This document shows, in pieces, positions 11,089 to 20,224 of a stretch of 64,000 nucleotides of DNA. This DNA comes from Trichomonas vaginalis G3 (lineage: Eukaryota; Parabasalia; Trichomonadida; Trichomonadidae): positions 24,273,300 through 24,337,299 of the forward strand of contig NC_067204.1 of the NCBI RefSeq assembly GCF_026262505.1, written 5' to 3'. The stretch's first letter is position 1. Each line of letters opens with the position of its first letter. The notes under the pieces are model-generated. The model worked only from the letters and a program-made list of their open reading frames with translations. It did not search any database and had not been told where the DNA came from. The position numbers and the translations under genes are program-made.

Positions 11089-11117
11089 ATAATTTTCCTT
11101 TTGAAAAATTTAAAAAG

Positions 11118-11138
11118 TGAGACGCGCAGGATTCGAAC
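11118..11138 (-). pseudogene. tRNA 3'-end relic
   Basis: Read on the minus strand, this gives a T-loop-like GTTCGAATC, then CTGC and GCGTCTCA, followed at once by CTTTTT as in a pol III terminator. The order matches the 3' part of a tRNA (T-loop, 3' T-stem, 3' acceptor strand, discriminator A). The 5' acceptor strand (GAGACGC), A box and B-box stem are not found upstream on that strand. The block is strikingly GC-rich for its setting. It could be chance, but a truncated tRNA gene or tRNA-derived sequence is more likely. Confidence 0.35.
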
Positions 11139-12049
11139 TTTTTTAAAAGTTGATTTAAATATATTCTAGTGTGATTTCTAAGGATAATATCATATTTAAA
11201 ATAAGAATATACTAGTTTGGGTGGTATAATTTTTTCGATAAATTTGAGAATATGTACGTTTAGGGCATCAAAAGTGTCAATTCGCTCAGCGAAAGCTGAG
11301 CTAGCTTCGTTCTCGAAAGAATAGGGAAGGAGTGAAAGAGAGTGATACAGATGTTGACACATTCATATCATTTCAACAAATTTTGATCAAATTGAAATGC
11401 AATGAAATTCAATTCACTTCATATCCTTCAGTCAGTACATTGACATCCTTCTACATCACAATGATAACTCGTGCATCAATAGTTCTACAACTAACTCAGA
11501 AAAAACAAGATTTTTACTTCCAGCTTACAGCTTTTAAAAAAGTTTCGATGATAAAAATCACTCTACTCTTGTTTATCGATATGTTGTGATAGTAGGTAAA
11601 CGTATTCTTATCGATATTAATAAAAATATTTTTACGAAAATCTGAACCAATTACAGAGTTATTCATAAAGTTTATGATAACTGTAATTACTTTATCTTTG
11701 TTTTATATTTGAATAAACAATTTAATTTAATTTGCATAATTTTTTTTGTTTGAAAGACAGGAAACTTATTTGAGTTTGTATTATTTTTATCGTTCAATTC
11801 ATTGTATATGTGAGTGATCCAGATATTTAAGATATTTAGAAAAAATTTATTAATTTGATTAACAAATTTTAATCAAAATAGCAAAAATCTATTTTATAGC
11901 TGTAAGCAAACAATAACTTTTATTTCAAGCAAAATCACTTATTTTCATCTAAACGTATAAAATTGTCAATTTTATGAGAATAAATTTAAAATCTCATGAA
12001 ATATAAAGAAGAGTAATATTTTTCAATTTTCTTTTTTTCTTTGTCTCAA
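11139..12049. other. AT-rich intergenic region
   Basis: About 900 bp without a convincing gene. One small feature stands out: a GC-richer hairpin near 11285-11303 with stem GCTCAGC and a GAAA tetraloop. Frames on both strands around 11051-11589 are open but have no recognisable domain and run into the repeat end or the hairpin. Confidence 0.5.
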
Positions 12050-13355
12050 ATATTTTCTGGAGTAGGGGTAATTTTAGCTAAAAGTGACACACCCGTGAAG
12101 GGTGTGATTACCGATCGGTAATTTCGACAGTTTAGAATTTAAAATTTTTTATAGAACTGTTGCGAGTTTCATAAAGAATTTAAGGAATATAAGCAAAGAT
12201 TTGAATCAAAATCTTAGACCTAAGCCGCTCGATTCGCTCGCGGCTTCCGCGAATTACAGATCAGCAAAGATTTGAATCAAAATCTTCGAACTAAGCCGAT
12301 CGCTTCGCTCGCGGCTTTCTTTATTATTTTAAATTTGCATATTTCCATCAAAAGTTCATAAGGTAAAAAATTTCGTTTATTTTTACTTAGAAAAAAAAGG
12401 TTTTTGATAATAAATTTATTTTATTTCGAAAAAGTAGCAATAATCGTAAAAGGGTATTGATAGGCTTGCTAAAGTTGTTGTAAACAGAAATTCATCAAAA
12501 GTGACACATCAGAAAAGCTAAAATATTGAATTTTTGGAACTTTTGATAGAGCACGTTTTTAAATATTAATTAAAGTAAATGTATATTTTGTAAAGATTCT
12601 TTTTAATAAAAAAAATAAAATTTTGAAGAAGAACACAAAATCTTCTGAAAAATAATATCACATAAACTCATATTATTTTCTAATATATAACTATTTTATA
12701 TAAAAATCAAATTCAATGATCTTAAAAGCGAAGGATAAACCTCAAAATTTACGAATATAATGAGTGGGAATATAATGCTTATCTATCATAAAACCATATG
12801 AAATATCAATTTTTGCTTTACGCCTAATTTTTGACGACAATTAGCAAAAAATGTTAAATGTTAACACTCAGTCCATTTGAATATGAAAAATAAAATTGAC
12901 TTTGATTAAATGTTTTTATTTATCATGCAATTCTTCTTGCGACCAAAGATTTGAATAAAAGTTCAAAAAATAAGATAGCTTAAAAAATAATATACGGTAG
13001 TGTTTACTAATAGATGAATAGTATATAAATTCTATTAAAATGGATTTGATCCAAAAAAATATAAAACCAAAAATAATTGTTATAATTTAAATGAAGAAGT
13101 AATTTAAAACGATTTTATTTGAGTAGGTGACAAAAGTGCATACTCTTAAATTAACCTTAAATGTTGGTTTTTCGATATTTTCGGTATTAACCTTATTGTA
13201 AATTTTTCCGGTGATAAATTTATCACACTGAGGTTATTTTTCCAGTGAGATTTTTAACCTTGATTTAATGAAATTAATATATATAAATTTTATTATTTTT
13301 AATTTCGAATGAGTATAATAAAATATTTTTTATGTGTTTTTGTTTTTGATGTGAT

Positions 13356-14863
13356 TTGAATTTTGTTAACTCTTTTCAAAATCACTTCATTTTTCTGATT
13401 TCGGTGGACTTAGAGGAGCTTATTGCTTTTGGTATTAAACAGGAAGTCAAGGGCGGTGTCCCATACAGAAGAAGAACGGGATCTCCAAAGCAATATGTCA
13501 CTTATTCATGTTCGTATCCCCTATGCAAGGCAAAATTTAGGGTTGAAGAACAAAATGGAGTGTTTACTATAAGCAAAGTTAATGAAGAACATTGCCATCA
13601 TATAGGAGTTGAAATGGGTTCACATTACGCGAGTAAATTTTATCAAAAATGGATCGAACTTTATATTAAAAACGGTGGAAAGCAATTTCTTGCTCAAAAA
13701 GCATTTTTTGATAAGTTCGGAATTGATACGAATAACAAAGAAACGATGAAACTTTTCGCGCAGTCTACTGATGCTTTAAAGCACAAATTTTATCGCCTTG
13801 ATGAGATTATTGCACAAAGATTATCAAACGATCCTTACACTTCTTTGAAGCATTTTTGAATAATTTACAGGAAGAGTGCCAGATGATCTCGTTCAATTTG
13901 ATTACAATGGAGATTTTTCCGAGTTTACAATCATATATGCACCTTTTGCTGCAAAAGAATTGGTGCATAGCATTGATAACCCTCTCCAGCGTCGATTCCA
14001 CTCATTCTTTAATTAAAGGAAAGATCCAATTGTTTGCAGTAACAATGAAAACAAGTCAAAACACAATTTTCCCCTTTTGCTATTTTTTAGTGAACCCTCA
14101 GACATCTGAAAAAATTCAAGAATGTTTGGTGAAATTCTGTGAGTTTGCGCACCTGGATCCACAGCATTGGAGCGCTGACTGTGCGCTAAACATTGCTCGC
14201 GCAATTGAGGACGGATTTCCTCTTGCGCAGCTCAGTTGGTGCGCTGTGCATGTTTTACGCGCATGTGCAAAAGTTGGAAGCTATTTTGACAATCCACAGA
14301 ATTTTGAGAACTTCTATTTAGCAATGGACTTTTTGACATTACGTGCAGATGCAACGAATGCAGAAAAGCTGGCTGAAGAGTCTGATGAAACATATGAGTT
14401 CTTGACAACAATGTTAGAAGAAGAAGAACCGCGCGCTTTGAAGTATTTCGATAAACAATGGAGAAGAACCAAAGAACATTGGATGATGTTATATCGTGGA
14501 GAAGGTGATTCCACGAATAACATTGCGGAATCACACTTTCATCAATTAAAGCAAACATTTTTCTTGGGTAAGAAAAATGAGCGCATTGATGACATCGTCA
14601 TAACTCTCATCACTGTTGTGATTCCAAATGCGATTATTAAGGTTCAAGTCGCTAATGTTTTGAATGAAGAAAGAGCAGTAAGAATTCTTACAAGGGCAGG
14701 TAATCAGATTGTTGAGCAAAGAGCTTCAAAACACGATGAATGTTTGAAATTAATTCAACACATTTTGGAAATTGTCGAAAGCCGAAGGATTGAACCTAAT
14801 GTCCTTATTCCATCTTTGAAGGCAATATTAAATTTGGCACAAAGAAGTTTAAAGGAAGAGTAA
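13356..14863 (+). pseudogene. Mutator-like (MULE) transposase, frame-disrupted
   Basis: The N-terminal part (to 13859) contains a FLYWCH/FAR1-like zinc-binding module: CSYPLCKAKF followed by HCHH. The C-terminal frame (from about 13985) has the MULE catalytic core: DSTHSLIKGK with the first Asp, a block around SADCALNIARAI with WCAVHVLRA (second Asp region and the C...H typical of MULEs), and TNNIAESHFHQLK with the catalytic Glu. Between about 13865 and 14010 coding-looking sequence (VQFDYNGDFSEFTIIYAPF) lies in a third frame, so reading advances by +1 twice. Two single-base changes are the simplest cause. No ATG opens the first frame. The copy is probably inactive as it stands; family assignment is firm. 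Confidence 0.85.
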
Positions 14864-15073
14864 GCAAGATTAGATAATTTGGACTTTTTTTAAAATTAAT
14901 GAATAAACAGTATATTTTTGAAGTGTAAGCTTATTTACCTGAAGCTATATTACTTAATATAACATTCAAAGTATTATTGCTATTTATTGGAGAACAAATT
15001 TATGTAATTTTCACATGAAAATTGATAAATTTGTATTTCCTTATGATAATCAATTTTTGTATTTGTAGAGAGT

Positions 15074-15478
15074 CTCCCTGCATGATATCAAGACTTGGCT
15101 ATAAGTCTTTATCCATTTTTGAAAATTGTATTGTAAATTGTAAGAATTTCTGAATACTACTACTATAAAATATAATTGCTTATCTATGTATATTCTCCCT
15201 GCATGATATCAAGACTTGGCTATTAGTCTTTATCCATTTTTGAAAATTGTATTGTAAATTGTAAGAATTTCTGAATACTACTACTATAAAATATAATTGC
15301 TTATCTATGTATATTCTCCCTGCATGATATCAAGACTTGGCTATTGTCTTTATCCATTTTTGAAAATTGTATTGTAAATTGTAAGAATTTCTGAATACTA
15401 CTACTATAAAATATAATTGCTTATCTATGTATATTCTCCCTGCATGATATCAAGACTTGGCTATAAGTCTCTATTCAT
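15074..15478 (+). repeat. tandem about 121-bp repeats inside the MULE
   Basis: Units begin with CTCCCTGCATGATATCAAG at 15074, 15195, 15316 and 15436 (spacing 121, 121, 120); the last is partial. Each unit carries a hairpin with stem AAGACTT and AAGTCTT around GGCTAT. The array lies between the transposase stop and the right end. Confidence 0.92.
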
Positions 15479-16578
15479 TATGAGTATGACCCCATTTTTT
15501 TTACAAAAAGTGCCGAATTGCAACTTTGTCCCAATCTCGATTTTATTTATGATCAAATTTTATATATTTTTTTGGATCAAATCCATTTTAATAGAATTTA
15601 TATACTATTCATCTATTAGTAAACACTACCGTATATTATTTTTTAAGCTATCTTATTTTTTGAACTTTTATTCAAATCTTTGGTCGCAAGAAGAATTGCA
15701 TGATAAATAAAAACATTTAATCAAAGTCAATTTTATTTTTCATATTCAAATGGACTGAGTGTTAACATTTAACATTTTTTGCTAATTGTCGTCAAAAATT
15801 AGGCGTAAAGCAAAAATTGATATTTCATATGGTTTTATGATAGATAAGCATTATATTCCCACTCATTATATTCGTAAATTTTGAGGTTTATCCTTCGCTT
15901 TTAAGATCTTTGAATTTGATTTTTATATAAAATAGTTATATATTAGAAAATAATATGAGTTTATGTGATATTATTTTTCAGAAGATTTCATTCTATATGC
16001 CTATGAAAAGTACTCTCAAAACTAACTTTTTCCTAATTATAATTAAATCTAGAATATTGTATTATGCTTAGTATTATTTCATTTTTCTCATTCAATTTAG
16101 AATTTACAAATGTCAAAAAATTGAGAGCTGTCACTTTTGATGAATTTCTGTTTATTACAAGTAGCAATAATCGTAAAAGGGTATTGATAGGCTTGCTAAA
16201 GTAACTAATTTTAGCTGTCAAATACTTTTGTATTTTGAAGTAAATTAGTATAAATTTGTTTTTACTTTTATTTCGAAAAAGTAGCAATAATCGTAAAAGG
16301 GTATTGATAGGCTTGCTAAAGTAACTAATTTTAGCTGTCAAATACTTTTGTATTTTGAAGTAAATTAGTATAAATTTGATATTATTTTAACTCCCTTTGA
16401 AAACCTCAATTTTCCATACAGAGGGAACGGGAATAGCATCCAATATTCCCTGAGAATGGTTGCGCATTCTCAGTTCCCTCTATATTTCGAACGAAGCTCT
16501 CATCGGTCTTTTTTTTTAATACTAAACGTTTTTTTTCCTGTCACTTTTAGCTAAAATTTGGGTTTGCCATATTTTCTG

Positions 16579-17838
16579 TTGGGAATTTTCTTGTTATCAA
16601 AAAATAATTTTAATATTTGTTTATTTCATTACATACAATAAAATTTTAAAAACTCTATTTCTTCACAAGAAAATTTTTTTCCTTCATATGAAGAAACATT
16701 TTGTTCTCCATTTGATGCTGCGTCTAAATCTCGATTTTTGAATTTTCTTCTTTCCAAATTTCTTTTTTCCAAATTAGAAGTTTAATTCAAATTTTCAATA
16801 GTTTATATATTTTCTCAAACCGTCTTAGATTTTCTTACTTTTTGGGGATTTTCTCTCAAAATATACAAAAATAGTAATATCAATACATGTGTCTAATATA
16901 CTTTAAAACCATCGTGATAAAATTCAAAAACGAAGAGTTCTTCTCTCCAAATTTTTTTCAAAATCAAAAAAATGAGATAAAAAAGTACGTTTGGAAAATT
17001 CATTTTTAGCATTTTAGGAATTTTCTCACTTTTCTTCCAAATTGACATCCTTAACTAGGGTTGTTTTGTTGACTTTTCACATCATTTTACAATTTTGAAT
17101 GAAAAATTGGATAATTAAAATTTTAGCTCATCACATTAAATGTAATCAATTTAATAAAATTCGTCGTTTTCAATGCAATTCAATTCCGAATTTATTCAGC
17201 GGATTTATTCAATTTTTTTTATATCCGCTAAAATCGGAATTGCATTCGTCTTTCCAAAATTCTCAATTGTTCTAAACTTATTTTCTTGGATTTGCTTTTT
17301 CTTATCTAACATCAACCCCTAGACCTTATTTATGTCGCAAAATTCTTCAAGCGAATTGATAAGAGATAATAAAGTTCTTTTTTGAAGGTATAATAAAATG
17401 TATCTCGTACCTAGAGATCAATAAAGGTATCTTTTTATTAAAATCATATGATATTAGATAATTGTAAATTTTTTGAATAAAATTTATCCAGGATAGAATT
17501 GGTAATTCATGAGTTTACGAAACTTAGTATCTATGGATTCGATTTACTGATTTCAACAGGAAACCAATATCACAAATAATAAAAAAAATTCTATTCAAGA
17601 TGACACATCATATTAAATTCTATCAAATGATCCACAAAGAAGCATATCTAAGGATATAGCATATTATACATGAGGAATAATATAAATTTATTGAAATATC
17701 AATAAAGAGATCAAACATAACATTATATTTCATTATAATTTTCAAGAAATTTTCTAGTTTTGTTAACAATACAAAGAAGTTGTAATCAAAAAGTTCAAAA
17801 AAAAAATTAATAATTTTTCGAAAATAATATTTTTTATA
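16579..17838. other. AT-rich intergenic region
   Basis: About 1.26 kb between the nested element and the 3' end of the phosphatase gene. Very T-rich, with many TTTTC runs. No gene, RNA or clear repeat recognised. Confidence 0.6.
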
Positions 17839-19494
17839 TCACTGTGCTTCGGCCTCACTTTCTTTAAGTAGAGTATCCTTAAGATTAACAACAATAACTG
17901 ATATATTATCTTGTGAGTCTTTGTCATATGCTGCATCTCTTAATTTCATTGCAGCAGTTAACTGATCAACTTCTGGCATAATTAAATCGCATGCTTCTTG
18001 GTCCATGATAACATCCCACACACCATCGCAAGCTATGATGAGGAACAAGTCTTCATTTGTCAATTCAATGTGAGAAATGTAAGGAGTTGGATTTACAGCA
18101 TCGCCGAGGAAACCATCACCGAAAGCTCTTGATACAGCGAGCATTCCTCCAACTCTTCCATCTCTTACGAATGATCCCTTGGACTGTATATAAGCGGTTT
18201 CTTCTGGTAAACCTGGTTTGTGGTCGAACGATAATCTGATGGCTTTTCCTCCGCGGCATAAAACGGCGCGTGTATCTCCGATGTTTGCAACTGTGAGGTT
18301 TCTGCCTTCTATCATGGCTAAGCATGCTGTGCAACCGACATAAACGCACCAGTTCTTCATATCGATCTGGAGGAATTTGAATGAGTTAATTAAAGCTTCA
18401 TCAAGGGGTTGTCTGCTATAGCGATCGGCAATGTTCTTAGGAAGATGTTCGCCTGCAAATTCTGCAGCTTCTCTGCCACCATGGCCATCGAAGATTCCGT
18501 ACATAATTCCTTTTTCGCTTGGGCACTTATCGACGATGATTGAGACATCTTCCATGTTTGGACGACGTCCGATCATTTCTGCCTTACCAGATCTGAAGCG
18601 CTGTAATGATGCGGCGGTTTCAATTGTATCGATTTGACGAGCTCTTTCATCTGTTGTTTCTAACTTCTGGAACATATCTGGATTAGCCTTACGAGATTCT
18701 TCTTTCTGTCTTGCACGGCCTGCAAGCATTTCACGGCCTTTAATTGATTTGTATGCGTTCATTTTGTTGGCAAAGTTGCGTTTGAAAGGAGACATGCAAA
18801 TCTGATCTGTAAGAGTCTTCGCGTATTTGTTGCGTTCTGTTACTTCGTTGACTTCTACAAGTAAGGAATCGCCAAGAGTTGCAACTGTGATAGACTTGTT
18901 GTTTTTGAGGGCTTTGAAGACTTCATTGATACTCTCCTTGCAAAGATTGGTTGATTCTAAACGGAATGTTTGCAATATAGTGTTATTTGAAAGCAAATTA
19001 ATAATCGCCTTTGTTGCTGTATCATCTATATGGCATTCTTCCATAATAAGTGATGTAAGATGCTCGTGGGCTGTTATGATTTCAAAAACAGTCTTTGATT
19101 GATGTCCGAGGTTATTTTCTGAAAGATCAAGCTGTTCTAAGTGTGGAGTGTTTAATATGAAGTGAATTAAATAGGGGATGGATTCTTCAGAGAGGTCACT
19201 TCCTCTAAATGATACTTTAGTGAGATTATCTGGCAAAGTATGTAATAATGGCATTAAACGTTTTAAGAATAAATTGCCTGCATTACGTCCTGTAATTGTT
19301 ATACCAAATGATGTGTCTGTATCTGGGAGTATTTTCATTGACTCGTAAATAGAAACAACAAGACGAACTAAATTTTTATCTTTTTGGTATTGGTCTGGGA
19401 GATTGGAATATACGGCGACAATCTTGTCAAAGAAGACGCGGGCTTCGGTGTTTGCGAGTTTGGAGGAATCGCAAGCAGAAACACCGTTTCCCAT
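17839..19494 (-). CDS. LRR-PP2C protein phosphatase, likely N-myristoylated
   Basis: I place the start at the ATG at 19492-19494 (551 aa). The frame is open 36 bp further upstream but only from a TTG, and this ATG yields MGNGVSAC, a good N-myristoylation signal (Gly2, Ser6). Residues about 80-210 contain ribonuclease-inhibitor-type leucine-rich repeats (LEQLDLSENNLG, LQTFRLESTNL). A basic linker follows, then a PP2C metal-dependent Ser/Thr phosphatase domain from about 300: RRPNMED, DGHGG near 333-337, IGDTRAV near 403, SRAFGD near 455, CDGVWD near 491 and DNISVI near 529. All metal-binding Asp motifs look intact, so it should be active. LRR-PP2C architectures are common in trichomonads and resemble adenylyl-cyclase-associated and PHLPP-type combinations. 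Membrane attachment through the lipid is inferred. Confidence 0.92.
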   Translation of the reverse strand: MGNGVSACDSSKLANTEARVFFDKIVAVYSNLPDQYQKDKNLVRLVVSIYESMKILPDTDTSFGITITGRNAGNLFLKRLMPLLHTLPDNLTKVSFRGSDLSEESIPYLIHFILNTPHLEQLDLSENNLGHQSKTVFEIITAHEHLTSLIMEECHIDDTATKAIINLLSNNTILQTFRLESTNLCKESINEVFKALKNNKSITVATLGDSLLVEVNEVTERNKYAKTLTDQICMSPFKRNFANKMNAYKSIKGREMLAGRARQKEESRKANPDMFQKLETTDERARQIDTIETAASLQRFRSGKAEMIGRRPNMEDVSIIVDKCPSEKGIMYGIFDGHGGREAAEFAGEHLPKNIADRYSRQPLDEALINSFKFLQIDMKNWCVYVGCTACLAMIEGRNLTVANIGDTRAVLCRGGKAIRLSFDHKPGLPEETAYIQSKGSFVRDGRVGGMLAVSRAFGDGFLGDAVNPTPYISHIELTNEDLFLIIACDGVWDVIMDQEACDLIMPEVDQLTAAMKLRDAAYDKDSQDNISVIVVNLKDTLLKESEAEAQ

Positions 19495-20224
19495 TCTTTG
19501 ATAAAATTTATTTGGAACGATTAAATTCAATTCAAAAAAATTAATTCAATTTCTGTTCTTCTGCACATTTGTATTTGAAGTGACTACATGAGGTCTTAAA
19601 ACATGAATTTATTTTTCTTTTATATCGTGTGATTTGGTGATGCGCTTAAAATCAAATTCTGCAAATATAACGAAATATTTCAATATCAATTTCATGCGTG
19701 AAGCATCTATTGTCTCCCATCATGTTTTTTCTTGAACACATGCTAACAGCAATCTTTGAGTATAAAGGTCTAATATGAATCAAGATGTAAGAAATTTGCT
19801 CTATTGTCTTGGAGTTACCAGCCAAATATATTCAAGAAGGTTATTGATCAAATATATTAAACATGAGATATAATTATTATATAGGAAATATTATTGAAAT
19901 CACAATATTCAAAAATAAGAATTGTAATGACATCGTATTTAAATTTCTCATTTCAACATGTTGTTTTTTATGCTAATGTTGACTGATTAAACTTGATCTG
20001 GCATATGAATTAGCACTCTTACTAAATAAATATATTGACAAGTATGATTTAAAGCAGAATTACATAATTAATGTTGTCCTTTATACGGAGCATATAGTTT
20101 GAGTTTAATAAACAAACAAATATTTAGATTTTTTTGTCGAATTTGTTGAAAAAATTGTCAATTTATATAATATAAAAACTTTATTTAGAGTCGCATTAAT
20201 CAATATAATATATATCTTTAGACT
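19495..20224. other. AT-rich intergenic region
   Basis: About 730 bp between two same-strand genes; it holds the 5' flank of the phosphatase gene and the 3' flank of CCT2. No further gene or RNA recognised. Confidence 0.6.

Larger units (their letters stand above)
13121..15538 (+). mobile_element. MULE transposon (C) with transposase gene
   Basis: A 2418-bp insertion flanked by the direct repeat GATTTTATTT at 13111-13120 and 15539-15548. The same sequence occurs once, uninterrupted, at 23001-23010 in the sister foldback copy, which proves the insertion. The left end is GAGTAGGTGACAAAAGTGC; the right end, read inward, is GAGATTGGGACAAAGTTGC, so the terminal inverted repeats are short and imperfect. 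It carries a transposase gene (13356-14863) and a 3.4-copy array of about 121-bp repeats. The GAG...GACAAA...GTG ends also occur on copies A and B, so this is a candidate autonomous partner, or a relative of it. Confidence 0.88.
12477..16158. mobile_element. foldback element copy D1, split by the MULE
   Basis: Left part 12477-13120 and right part 15539-16158 match the intact copy at 22367-23620, essentially base for base. Removing the 2418-bp MULE and one 10-bp target duplication leaves exactly 1254 bp, the length of the intact copy. Terminal sequences are TAAACAGAAATTCATC running into AAAAGTGACA at both ends, inverted. D1 sits in the 120-bp repeat array of element E: the rest of the first repeat unit is missing at the left junction. 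I found no clear target duplication for D1. Confidence 0.85.
12060..16568. mobile_element. outer MULE-type hairpin element (E) holding two nested insertions
   Basis: The outermost level of a nest, flanked by a perfect 10-bp direct repeat ATATTTTCTG at 12050-12059 and 16569-16578. Both ends carry ATTTTAGCTAAAAGTGACA in inverted orientation, each starting exactly 20 bases before AAAAGTGACA. Without its insertions the element is about 827 bp (12060-12476 plus 16159-16568), the size of copies A and B. The left part has a 16-bp palindrome ATTACCGATCGGTAAT at 12107-12122 and two 71-bp units (from 12192 and 12263), each with a stem AAGCCGC/GCGGCTT. The right part has two 120-bp units starting at 16161 and 16281; the first 42 bp of a third copy lie at 12434-12475, left of the inner insertion. 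No transposase of its own. Confidence 0.8.

Noticed and set aside
11051-11362. 103-aa minus-strand frame beside copy B
   Set aside because: It crosses the end of copy B, the tRNA-like relic and a hairpin, and has no recognisable domain.
15074-15478. CRISPR-like regular array
   Set aside because: Whole units repeat without unique spacers; this is a tandem satellite in a eukaryotic transposon. The same applies to the arrays at 7122, 31962 and 33682.
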